DNA of 8,438 nt. It comes from Nitrosopumilaceae archaeon. Lineage in GTDB: Archaea > Thermoproteota > Nitrososphaeria > Nitrososphaerales > Nitrosopumilaceae. The notes under the pieces are model-generated. The model had not been told where the DNA came from. It saw nothing but the letters and a program-made list of their open reading frames with translations, and ran no database searches. A program made the position numbers and the translations under genes. Numbering within the stretch: position 1 is the first letter of the stretch; each line of letters opens with the position of its first letter. Where the stretch lies: the NCBI GenBank assembly GCA_007571225.1, contig RKRU01000062.1:1-8438 (forward strand), given 5' to 3'. Positions 1 through 5,811 of this stretch are shown piece by piece.

Positions 1-2
1 CT

Positions 3-266
3 CTATGCGAACCAATTTGCAGAAATGGTAACAAGGCCATTTATCAAGCTTTTTTTAACAATGGCGTCCGGCCACTCATTGCAGACATCCGGCCTCCCGC
101 ATACCAGATTGTAGATGTGTTCTGGCCCTATTGCGTGGTTGTCAGACTGCCTGATGGTGAGTACATTGAAAGGTTAATACGATTGAGGGTCTATTGCATC
201 TGCGGGCAGTGACGAATCTATCCCTCTGATACCCAACTCTGTTGCGGAAGTGTGATGATGATCTTG
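3..266 (-). pseudogene. Possible broken gene or gene remnant, unknown function
   Basis: On the minus strand there is a protein-like frame from about 266 to a TAG at 3-5, interrupted only by a TAA at 174-176. The part after the TAA is 56 codons long and reads like a globular protein end (for example NHAIGPEHIYNLVCGRPDVC and later DAIVKKSLINGLVTI). It has no ATG, GTG or TTG at its beginning, so it does not look like an independent gene. The part before the TAA (containing GIRGIDSSLPADAIDP) is in the same frame and continues upstream into the C/A-rich repeat, where translation becomes low-complexity. I read this as a gene whose 5' end was lost or replaced by repeat DNA and which gained a stop. 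I do not recognise the family. Chance open frame is the main alternative. Confidence 0.28.
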
Positions 267-315
267 AGTTCGGAGCCTTGCCCCCCTTCTTTTGACCTTT
301 GTGGGGTGTCTACTG

Positions 316-433
316 CCACACAACCCCCACTCACAACCACACAACCCCCACTCACGACCACACAACAACCACATCACAGCCACGCCACCGCTGCCACACA
401 ACCCCCACTACTGCCACACAACCACCACTGCAT
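316..433. repeat. 21-bp C/A-rich near-tandem repeat, five units
   Basis: Units beginning CCACACAACCCCCACTCAC start at 316, 337 and 358 (the third degenerate). After about 15 bp of related sequence, two more degenerate 20-bp units start at 394 and 414. One strand has almost no G, so the minus strand carries G5 runs at 324-328, 345-349 and 402-406. The unit length is a multiple of three, so frames stay open through it (Thr-Gln-Pro-Pro on the plus strand), which creates spurious ORFs. I see no gene here. Confidence 0.85.
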
Positions 434-456
434 AAGGCTTCTGTGACTGCATGTAT

Positions 457-568
457 GGGGGAAGGGAAGGGAAGAAGAGAGGGGAGGCGAGAAAAAGAGA
501 AGAAGAGAGAAGAGAGAAGAAGAGAGGGGAGGCGAGAAAAAGAGAAGAAGAGAGAAGAGAGAAGAAGA
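457..568. repeat. 112-nt purine tract with duplicated 45-bp unit and mirror repeats
   Basis: Every base from 457 to 568 on the plus strand is A or G except C488 and C533. From 471 the tract consists of two copies of a 45-bp unit (476-520 and 521-565, with matching flanks from 471 to 568). Within the first copy, 496-525 is a perfect 30-nt mirror repeat, reading the same in both directions on one strand. The second copy has a 26-nt mirror repeat at 543-568. Homopurine mirror repeats are the classical requirement for intramolecular triplex (H-DNA). The open frames across the tract (Lys/Arg/Glu-rich on plus, Leu/Phe/Ser-rich on minus) are by-products of a repeat whose length is a multiple of three. 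Confidence 0.9.
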
Positions 569-630
569 TGCGGACCGGTTGTTGGATCCTCTTTGTAGTA
601 TATGTTGGGCCATAAATAGACTGCCGTTGC

Positions 631-795
631 CTATCCAAAGTCTACATCGCGCTTTTGGCTCTGTGACTCGTTCTTTCTTGCAGATGCCCGGAACTCGTCA
701 TCGTGGTTCTGCGGCCCGTGTCCGCATTTGGTGCATGCAATTATGAATCCGTTCCCACTCTTGTGATACGTCTCACATCCGCAGAAACATGCCAT
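631..795 (-). CDS. Small zinc-ribbon-like protein (54 aa)
   Basis: A short minus-strand frame encodes a 54-residue protein with a Cys cluster at residues 3, 5 and 7 (ACFCGCETY) and a second knuckle at Cys21 and Cys24 (ACTKCGHG), followed by His26. The C-terminal half is charged and probably flexible (Asp/Glu, then Lys/Arg/Gln/Ser). The spacing between the two Cys groups (about 14 residues) suits a small zinc ribbon, so a nucleic-acid or protein-binding role is plausible but unproven. It starts 67 bp after the stop of the DtxR-family gene on the same strand, so co-transcription is possible. A TATA-like box (GATATAAC, about 819-826) is centred 27 bp before the ATG at 795, which is why I chose that start over the ATG at 799-801 (adds Met-Ile). 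No named family recognised; stop is TAG at 631-633. Confidence 0.62.
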   Translation of the reverse strand: MACFCGCETYHKSGNGFIIACTKCGHGPQNHDDEFRASARKNESQSQKRDVDFG

Positions 796-818
796 TATCA
801 TATCCTGTGGGGCAGTTG

Positions 819-826
819 TTATATCT
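819..826 (-). promoter_or_regulatory. Candidate TATA box for the small zinc-ribbon gene
   Basis: The minus strand reads GATATAAC here. Its centre is about 27 bp before the ATG at 795, the spacing seen at amt and the dtxR-type gene in this window, and consistent with a leaderless transcript. It lies in the gap after the regulator gene. Confidence 0.35.
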
Positions 827-861
827 CTTGTTTTGCCGTCTGCTGCATTGCAGGCAGTCCG

Positions 862-1365
862 TCACGGCGCCGGCTGATCCTGCTCCTCCTTCTGGCTGTT
901 TGAAATGCAGCATTCACCCAGCGGAATGTCGTTGCCGCATGGGCATATCCTAGGATGGTTCAACATGGTACAGAGTGCATCGGTAAACTGCTTGTTCATG
1001 TGGTGCTCTATTCCGCAGACCATCTCTTCGTTGATGTCCACCTTTAGCGCACTGACCATCAACACTTCTAGCAGCCTGCTGTTCCTCATCATACTTGCTC
1101 CTATTCTCTCCCCGTCCTTGGTCAGCTTGACTCCTGCTTTGTTGTAGTTTACCAGCTTCTTCTTGTTGAGCTTCTTGAGCATCTGCACCACGCTTGGCTG
1201 TTTGATGTGTAGCATGTCCGCTATGGTGGTGATCTTTACACTCCTTCCTTGTTCTTTTATGTGCCAGATTGCCTTGAGGTACATCTCCACATGTTCCGCC
1301 TCGGCGGTACCTACAAAGAGGCGTTCCACACTGCCACCCTTGCCGTTTTTCGTATCTGTATTCAC
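862..1365 (-). CDS. DtxR/MntR-family metal-responsive transcriptional regulator
   Basis: A 167-aa cytoplasmic DNA-binding protein. Residues about 22-74 form the winged helix-turn-helix, with the typical DtxR pattern (AEHVEMYLKAIWHI, then ITTIADMLHIKQPSVVQMLK). Residues about 75-140 match the helical metal-binding/dimerisation domain, including RNSRLLEVLMVSAL, the acidic-histidine stretch NEEMVCGIEHHM and the LNHPRICPCGNDIP end. There is no SH3-like third domain, so the architecture is MntR-like. Family members repress metal uptake or storage genes when loaded with Mn(II) or Fe(II); which metal applies here cannot be read from sequence. The usual CPHGNPIP reads CPCGNDIP, and a GECC follows, giving a four-Cys C-terminal cluster. 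The start is GTG (1363-1365), chosen because a TATA box is centred 26 bp upstream; the next Met is residue 28, inside the domain. Confidence 0.9.
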   Translation of the reverse strand: MNTDTKNGKGGSVERLFVGTAEAEHVEMYLKAIWHIKEQGRSVKITTIADMLHIKQPSVVQMLKKLNKKKLVNYNKAGVKLTKDGERIGASMMRNSRLLEVLMVSALKVDINEEMVCGIEHHMNKQFTDALCTMLNHPRICPCGNDIPLGECCISNSQKEEQDQPAP

Positions 1366-1385
1366 GTGATTATAGATACTGACTC

Positions 1386-1395
1386 TTTTAATAAA
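1386..1395 (-). promoter_or_regulatory. TATA box of the DtxR-family regulator gene
   Basis: The minus strand reads TTTATTAAAA, close to the archaeal TATA consensus. Its centre is about 26 bp before the GTG start at 1365, which predicts a leaderless mRNA and supports the GTG start. Confidence 0.6.
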
Positions 1396-1405
1396 TATTC
1401 AAGGT

Positions 1406-1425
1406 GGTTCTCTGCTGCTAGAACC
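1406..1425. promoter_or_regulatory. Inverted repeat just upstream of the regulator promoter
   Basis: GGTTCT (1406-1411) and AGAACC (1420-1425) form a perfect 6-bp inverted repeat with an 8-nt centre (CTGCTGCT). It sits about 11 bp upstream of the TATA box of the DtxR-family gene. It could be an operator (DtxR proteins bind palindromes as dimers) or an RNA hairpin downstream of atpC. There is no T-run after it on either strand, which argues against a standard terminator. Low confidence. Confidence 0.25.
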
Positions 1426-1539
1426 GCACGGCTGCTACAGATGGGCTCCCCCCGTCTTGAGCATGTGTTCGTCAAACACGCCTGTCAATAGATACATTCA
1501 TTGTACTTGGCACGGATCCTGCCGCGGGCCTGACATGTA

Positions 1540-2628
1540 CTATCCTGATGATGACGACGACGATGATGATGGCAGCGACGACGACGACGACGACGACGGG
1601 AGGATCAGTTTTGACATGGTGGTCTCTGCTGCGATGCCTTGCTCCACTGCATATGCAATTGCGGCCATGTTCCGTATCTCAAACGACGTAAGCTTTGTTA
1701 TTCCTATTACCGTGGCAAAACTGAACATTCTTGTAAATGCCCTCGTCGAGGCCGTATGGATCGCCAGCTCGAACTTCCTCTCAAACTCTGCCACTGCATC
1801 CAGATCATTCTCTGCATCGGGTACCAGTCCCTTGTATCTTGTAGAGGAGATCTCGGCCACTGCATCCCTGACGGTGGCCGCTGCAATCATCCGTCCGAGC
1901 AGCTCCTTTGTGATGGACGGCGTATGTACTGCAATCAGGTCTTCTATCTGCGTATCGTCTAGTCCCCACAGCTTGCCCCTTACCACGCTGAGCAGGTTGT
2001 AAAAGTCGATATCCATTCCGATAAGTCTGGCCGCGTCCATCTCCCTTGTACTCCGTATTGCGCTTCCGATATGCTTGTACAAAATCTTGTCAAAGTATGT
2101 GTCAAATACCTGTATGTTCTTCTTCTCGTTGTACAGCGCTGCTGCCTTTGCGATCTCCTCGCCGAACTGTCCAGATCCTAGGCTTGCCACCGCCTCCTCC
2201 AGATCCTTTGCAACCAACGCCTTTACTATTACGTCGCGCTGCTTTACCAGCTCCTCTGCACGAAGGTTAAGGTGGGTCTCTATCTCCTCCTGCGTCTTTC
2301 CAAGCACCTTGCCCTTTAGTATGATCTTTAGGTTTGTAATTATGAACTTCATGTAATATGCGTCTAGTAGGCGGGAACCGCTGCCACCGGCCGTCTTGGC
2401 AATGGAGTGGTGTGTCTCGGCCAGGTGCCCCCTAAAGGCCGCCTCAATTCCATGCGATGTGTACGGTTTCTGAACGCCGGCTACGGCATCGGCGTATATG
2501 GTATTTTTTATCCTAGTCATCAACTCGTCCAGATCCCGGGACTCTGCCAGTGTCTGAAGGTCAGACCTAGTCAGAAGCTTGCCTCTTTTACTGTATGATT
2601 TTACCGATGCGTAGACACTCTTACCCAT
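1540..2628 (-). CDS. atpC: A-type (V/A) ATP synthase subunit C
   Basis: A 362-aa protein of the V/A-ATPase subunit C family (related to V-ATPase subunit d), the funnel-shaped cap that joins the membrane c-ring to the central stalk. It shows the family's repeated helical modules: YASVKSYSKRGKLLTRSDLQ at the N-terminus, YYMKFIITNLKIILKGK (about 91-107), MDIDFYNLLSVVRGK (about 205-219) and TSFEIRNMAAIAYAVEQGI (about 314-332). The core ends near residue 340, the usual family length. After that comes an unusual tail, residues 341-362: LILP, seven Ser, Leu-Pro, eight Ser, Gly. The ATG at 2628 is well placed, with a TATA-like ATTAAAA centred about 30 bp upstream. The gene follows the 221-aa unknown gene by 42 bp on the same strand. 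No other ATP synthase gene adjoins it. Confidence 0.93.
   Translation of the reverse strand: MGKSVYASVKSYSKRGKLLTRSDLQTLAESRDLDELMTRIKNTIYADAVAGVQKPYTSHGIEAAFRGHLAETHHSIAKTAGGSGSRLLDAYYMKFIITNLKIILKGKVLGKTQEEIETHLNLRAEELVKQRDVIVKALVAKDLEEAVASLGSGQFGEEIAKAAALYNEKKNIQVFDTYFDKILYKHIGSAIRSTREMDAARLIGMDIDFYNLLSVVRGKLWGLDDTQIEDLIAVHTPSITKELLGRMIAAATVRDAVAEISSTRYKGLVPDAENDLDAVAEFERKFELAIHTASTRAFTRMFSFATVIGITKLTSFEIRNMAAIAYAVEQGIAAETTMSKLILPSSSSSSSLPSSSSSSSSG
1546..1599. repeat. In-frame triplet repeat coding the poly-Ser tail of atpC
   Basis: The plus strand is a GAC/GAT triplet run, interrupted once around 1570-1575. Read on the minus strand it gives TCG seven times, then CTG CCA, then eight TCA/TCG codons. 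The pure TCG run (1576-1596) is a likely replication-slippage site. Its length is a multiple of three, so slippage would change serine number without breaking the frame. The same DNA codes poly-Asp in a spurious plus-strand frame. Confidence 0.9.
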
Positions 2629-2642
2629 TTAGCGGGATTCGA

Positions 2643-2662
2643 TTTTGTTGTGGATTTTAATG
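2643..2662 (-). promoter_or_regulatory. Candidate atpC promoter with motif shared with atpI
   Basis: On the minus strand, ATTAAAA followed by TCCACAACAAAATC lies upstream of atpC, with the TATA-like centre about 30 bp before the ATG at 2628. A near copy (ATTAAAA-CACAACAAA-TC) precedes atpI. The TATA placement would allow transcription separate from the upstream 221-aa gene, with a leader of only a few nucleotides. Confidence 0.4.
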
Positions 2663-2670
2663 TATCTAAT

Positions 2671-3336
2671 TTACGCTGCCTCGCTTAAGAGTGCCACCAT
2701 CTTTGCGCGGTCATCCCCTGGCAACCTTACAAAGGCATCCATGATCTCCTTTTGAACTCTGAGAAAGTCGTCCTGCTCCCCCCGGAGGCGTGTTAGGTCA
2801 AACGGCAGGAGCCCCCCGTCCATACGGCCCTCACAGAAGGATCTTACGTACATCCGTATGGTCCTGCCCACAAACATGGGGCTTGTCTCTATCATGATGT
2901 CAAGAATTCCAGCAAACCGCCTCTCGTCGGGACTTGCATCCTCAAAGAACTGTCTTAGCAGCGCACCCTTGTTCTTAACCTCGTCTAGTGACAAGGATAT
3001 CAATACTCCCTCCCTAGTCAGACGGTAGTATGGAATCCCCTTCTCCTGGAGCGCTTTGGGACCCCTCTTCAGGGGAAGCCTACCCTCCTCTTCTACTATC
3101 CCTATGGGAAGCATCACCTCATCTAGATCGCGGAATATTCCAGAGTAGATATTCTTCCACAACAGCCCCTTCTCAGTTGCGATCCTCTGTGCAATGCCGG
3201 TTCTGGTCCGGTCTGCCGGATTGATCTTGTTTGCTAGTGTTGCAATTATCATGCACTGTCTTGTGGCCTCGCCTGTCATCTGGTTCTGCTTGGTCTTGAA
3301 CCTATTAAATATGGCCAGTTTTATGTCGTTCCCCAT
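2671..3336 (-). CDS. Conserved-looking protein of unknown function, possible winged-helix fold
   Basis: A 221-aa soluble protein with no signal peptide or membrane segment. Residues about 20-115 are helix-rich and end in a basic, wing-like region (GIVEEEGRLPLKRGPKALQ, then IPYYRLTREGVLISL), which resembles winged-helix DNA-binding domains: LTREG followed by hydrophobic residues is a common closing strand. The C-terminal half (about 118-221) is helical and charged, with RMYVRSFCEG and a final LPGDDRAKMVALLSEAA. I do not recognise the family, and a regulatory role is inference only. The ATG is preceded by GGTGG at 3341-3345, four bases before the start, a plausible archaeal Shine-Dalgarno; this differs from the apparently leaderless genes nearby. 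It is followed by atpC after 42 bp and is divergent from amt. Confidence 0.82.
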   Translation of the reverse strand: MGNDIKLAIFNRFKTKQNQMTGEATRQCMIIATLANKINPADRTRTGIAQRIATEKGLLWKNIYSGIFRDLDEVMLPIGIVEEEGRLPLKRGPKALQEKGIPYYRLTREGVLISLSLDEVKNKGALLRQFFEDASPDERRFAGILDIMIETSPMFVGRTIRMYVRSFCEGRMDGGLLPFDLTRLRGEQDDFLRVQKEIMDAFVRLPGDDRAKMVALLSEAA

Positions 3337-3463
3337 CCTTCCACCTTGATATTATTTTCATCTTTTATGATATTATCTTGGCATACCCGAATATAATAAT
3401 TTACTTTTTGCATAAAATATTATTGTTCAAGTCTTAAATAATTACCTTTCACCGATAAATATA
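3337..3463. promoter_or_regulatory. AT-rich divergent promoter region between the 221-aa gene and amt
   Basis: This 127-bp gap is much richer in A+T than the flanking genes. For amt, TTAAATAA at 3434-3441 is centred about 26 bp before the ATG, which predicts a leaderless transcript. For the opposite gene, AT-rich boxes around 3362-3378 (minus-strand GATAATATC and CATAAAAG) are candidate TATA elements. Further AT-rich boxes at 3390-3425 may be regulatory, but I could not define an operator. Confidence 0.55.
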
Positions 3464-5026
3464 ATGAATTCAAAGAACCACAAGTATGCTCTATTACTTG
3501 TGGCCGCAGTAGCCATTACGGCAACTAGTGCTATGACGCAAGCATATGCACAGAGTGTCAACGATGGCATGGATGGATACGTGAAGGGAACTAGTGGCAT
3601 CTACACCGGTAACCCCAGCGAATGTTGGTATGACGACGGCGAAGGAGGCATGTTGCCATGTATGGTCGATACAGGCGATATGGCATGGATGCTCACCGCA
3701 TCTTCAATGGTACTCTTCATGTCCCCTGGTGTCGGGTTCTTCTATGGCGGTCTTGCCAGATCAAAGAACATCGTCAACGTACTCGGGATGACCCTGATGG
3801 TTATGGGTCTGATGTCCGTACAGTGGGTGCTATGGGGATACTCCCTAGCATTTGGCGGAATTGATTCTGATGCGAACCTGTTCATGGGCAACCTAGACTA
3901 TGCCGGCTTCAACATGGTATCCGCTTGGGCGCCGTTAGGTGACCTCGGGCCTTGTCATGATACGTGGTCGGCGGCCTACCAGATGAACGAGTTCAAGGAA
4001 GGAGAATATTGTAGCACAGGCTGGCCTGGTACGGTACCACACCAGCTCTTTGCAATGTTCCAAGCAACCTTCGCAATCATCACTCCAGTTCTGATTATTG
4101 GAGGACTGATTGACAGAATCAAGTTCAGCGCACTGGTCATCTTCGTACTCCTCTGGGGAACCTTTGTCTACGATCCGGTGGCACACTGGGTCTGGGGCGG
4201 AGGCTACATCGGCGGAGGATCGCTAGACCTTGATCCAGAACTGTCTCCATCGTATGCCCTTGACTTTGCCGGCGGTACTGTGGTGCATATCACTTCAGGA
4301 TTCGCTGCACTGGCAGGAGCAATGGTCCTTGGAAGGCGCCTTGGGTATGGAAAAGTACCCATGGAACCCCACAACATACCATTCATAGTCCTTGGCGCAG
4401 GAATTCTGTGGTTTGGATGGTTCGGTTTCAATGCTGGAAGTGAGGTGATGGTGGACGGTATTACTGTTAGCGCATGGACCGTTACCAACACGGCTACCGG
4501 CATGGCCGCAGTCACATGGGTGCTCATGTCTTGGGCCCACACAGGAAAGCCAAGTATTGTCGGTGCTGCATCTGGTGTAGTTGCAGGACTCGTAGCGATC
4601 ACGCCCGCCTCAGGTTGGGTAGGTCCTATGGCCGCAATTATCATCGGTATTGCAGCCGGTACAATCTGCTATGCTAGCATTGCATTCAAGAATGCACGCA
4701 AATGGGACGATGCACTGGATGTATGGGGCGTACACGGGATGGGCGGCCTTACGGGCGCAATCCTGACCGGCACGCTGGCCAGCCCACATGTATGGGATAC
4801 CGGAGACGGTATTGGTGCATGGACTGGCACCGCAGAAGGAATGGAACAGCAGGGAATCAGTATCATTGCTGCTGCCATGGCCATAGCATACGCCTTCTCG
4901 GTCACCATAGTGATCCTCAAGATCATGGATGCAGTGTGGCCTGGTGGAATCAGGGTCACTCCTAAAGAGGAGGAGATCGGCCTCGATCTGGCCCAACACG
5001 GCGAGAGAGCATACATAAATGAATGA
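3464..5026 (+). CDS. amt: Ammonium transporter (Amt family)
   Basis: A 520-aa Amt/Mep/Rh-family channel that carries ammonium across the cytoplasmic membrane as a trimer. Residues 1-30 look like a cleavable signal peptide (ALLLVAAVAITATSA, then AYAQS). About 11 membrane helices follow from residue 70. Hallmarks include PGVGFFYGGLARSKN (89-102), FQATFAIITP (Phe203, matching AmtB Phe107), ALDFAGGTVVHITSGF with Asp267 and His275 (AmtB Asp160 and His168), WFGWFGFNAGS, and WGVHGMGGL with His424 (AmtB His318). All key pore residues are present. External segments are longer than in AmtB and carry Cys54, Cys66, Cys164 and Cys183, possible disulfides. The C-terminal tail (GGIRVTPKEEEIGLDLAQHG) is the conserved cytosolic regulatory tail. 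No GlnK/PII gene adjoins. In an ammonia oxidiser it would supply nitrogen and possibly substrate. ATG chosen from the leaderless promoter and signal peptide. Confidence 0.97.
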   Translation: MNSKNHKYALLLVAAVAITATSAMTQAYAQSVNDGMDGYVKGTSGIYTGNPSECWYDDGEGGMLPCMVDTGDMAWMLTASSMVLFMSPGVGFFYGGLARSKNIVNVLGMTLMVMGLMSVQWVLWGYSLAFGGIDSDANLFMGNLDYAGFNMVSAWAPLGDLGPCHDTWSAAYQMNEFKEGEYCSTGWPGTVPHQLFAMFQATFAIITPVLIIGGLIDRIKFSALVIFVLLWGTFVYDPVAHWVWGGGYIGGGSLDLDPELSPSYALDFAGGTVVHITSGFAALAGAMVLGRRLGYGKVPMEPHNIPFIVLGAGILWFGWFGFNAGSEVMVDGITVSAWTVTNTATGMAAVTWVLMSWAHTGKPSIVGAASGVVAGLVAITPASGWVGPMAAIIIGIAAGTICYASIAFKNARKWDDALDVWGVHGMGGLTGAILTGTLASPHVWDTGDGIGAWTGTAEGMEQQGISIIAAAMAIAYAFSVTIVILKIMDAVWPGGIRVTPKEEEIGLDLAQHGERAYINE

Positions 5027-5029
5027 GTA

Positions 5030-5063
5030 GAAGAGATCCCTCTTCCCTCTTTTTATTACTTTT
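5030..5063 (+). terminator. Hairpin and T-rich terminator of amt
   Basis: GAAGAG (5030-5035) pairs perfectly with CTCTTC (5040-5045) around the tetraloop ATCC, starting four bases after the amt stop. The pyrimidine-rich CCTCTTTTTATTACTTTT follows. In archaea the T-rich tract alone often suffices for termination. Confidence 0.65.
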
Positions 5064-5222
5064 ATACAACCGCATATTGATGCGGCCCTGTCTGTTATGG
5101 ATCATGCTGGATGTATCTGGGTTGTGCAGTAGCATGACTATTCTGCAGTCTTCTCTGGGGACTGCAGGCAGCATCTAGGCGGTGGGATTTTGGCAAAGTC
5201 ACAAGGGGGCCGTTTTTGGCTT

Positions 5223-5526
5223 GGCTCTATCCAGAATACGAGGGCTGGTTAGGGTTCTCTCTAGAATACGGACTCCAATCAGTCTTAGATAACGACTTTG
5301 TCAAAAAGATGGTTAGAACTTGGCGTGATTGTGTTGTAGGTTAGGATCCGACAGGTACCCATGGATGGCACGATTGATTTTATGATTGTATAATTGGCGT
5401 TGAAATCATGCCGTTTTTGTGTATTTGGTGTAGTTGTGGCTGTGATCAGGTTGGATTGGGTGCAAACTGCTGGGATTTGTACCCCTCGAGAGAACTCTAG
5501 CCAGCCCTTGTATTCTGGATAGAACC
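5223..5526. mobile_element. MITE-like element: 39-bp imperfect terminal inverted repeats
   Basis: The arm at 5223-5261 matches the reverse complement of 5488-5526 at 35 of 39 positions. All four differences are transitions. The arms enclose 226 bp with no transposase. TGGCTTG occurs at 5217-5223 and again at 5529-5535, close to both outer ends, and could be a target-site duplication. The size (304 bp) and structure suit a miniature inverted-repeat element, but no related autonomous element is visible here. A simple duplicated segment in inverted orientation is the alternative. Confidence 0.5.
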
Positions 5527-5549
5527 TCTGGCTTGTATGCGGGCGGACC

Positions 5550-5587
5550 GTAGTTGGGTGTGTTGGATGACATGCGTACAGCCTGCC
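5550..5587. repeat. 38-bp direct repeat, copy 1
   Basis: Identical over all 38 bp to 5623-5660, starting GTAGTTGGGTGTGTTGG and ending CAGCCTGCC. The two copies are separated by 35 bp of unique sequence (period 73 bp). GTGTGTTG at 5558-5565 can also pair with CAACACAC at 5593-5600 in the spacer. Confidence 0.92.
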
Positions 5588-5622
5588 CGAGACAACACAC
5601 AATGTTATTCCAACCACATCAA

Positions 5623-5660
5623 GTAGTTGGGTGTGTTGGATGACATGCGTACAGCCTGCC
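5623..5660. repeat. 38-bp direct repeat, copy 2
   Basis: Exact second copy of 5550-5587. The sequence after it does not resemble the spacer, and no third copy follows at the same period, so the array has only two units here. Confidence 0.92.
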
Positions 5661-5754
5661 TGTGGCTGGACATTGGATATCAGATGGCACGTAGAATATT
5701 GCCACTACACAGCATCATCAGGCTGGCCGTCCCTACAATTGATTCCGGGCTGAC

Positions 5755-5778
5755 GGGTTGGCATCAGGCAGCCTTTGG
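5755..5778. repeat. Degenerate copy of the atpI 3' end (first)
   Basis: This 24-bp stretch (GGGTTGGCATCAGGCAGCCT and four more bases) matches 5980-6003, which spans the stop codon of atpI, at 21 of 24 positions. It lies about 225 bp beyond that gene's end. Confidence 0.7.
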
Positions 5779-5811
5779 TATGTTTACGTCTGGTGTAAAC
5801 AATTTGCCAAA
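5774..5811. repeat. Imperfect hairpin
   Basis: The inner stem TGTTTAC (5781-5787) and GTAAACA (5795-5801) encloses 7 nt. An outer TTTGG (5774-5778) pairs with CCAAA (5807-5811). There is no adjacent T-run. It could be a binding site or an RNA structure in the atpI 3' region. Confidence 0.4.

Noticed and set aside
281..406. G-quadruplex on the minus strand
   Set aside because: Four G-runs of five or six exist, but they are spread over about 125 nt with loops too long for a stable intramolecular structure.
299..638. Several low-complexity frames on both strands (Lys/Arg/Glu-rich or Leu/Phe/Ser-rich)
   Set aside because: They exist because both repeats have unit lengths divisible by three, so stops are not created. 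No start context or normal composition.
1400..1539. Possible tRNA or small RNA between atpC and the regulator gene
   Set aside because: I looked for a T-arm GTTCRA motif with flanking stems and an acceptor stem and found only isolated 5-6 bp hairpins.
1457..2002. 181-aa plus-strand frame with a poly-Asp run
   Set aside because: It is antisense to atpC; the poly-Asp is the reverse reading of the serine-coding triplet repeat.
4204..5016. Long minus-strand frames within amt
   Set aside because: Antisense shadows of a clear, full-length transporter gene.
5171..5335. Plus-strand frame reading WLYPEYEGWLGFSLEYG to a TAG
   Set aside because: Protein-like in look but no ATG at a sensible place and part of the inverted repeat. 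Kept only as a possible gene remnant.
5285..5617. 110-aa minus-strand frame across the MITE-like element
   Set aside because: Starts inside a non-coding repeat, spans unrelated segments, and the shared YPEYxGWL stretch comes from the inverted repeat arms with mostly non-synonymous differences.
5550..5660. Calling the 38-bp repeat pair (and the pair at 8324-8434) a CRISPR array
   Set aside because: Only two units each, no cas genes, no leader, and repeats unlike known CRISPR repeats. Geometry alone is not enough.
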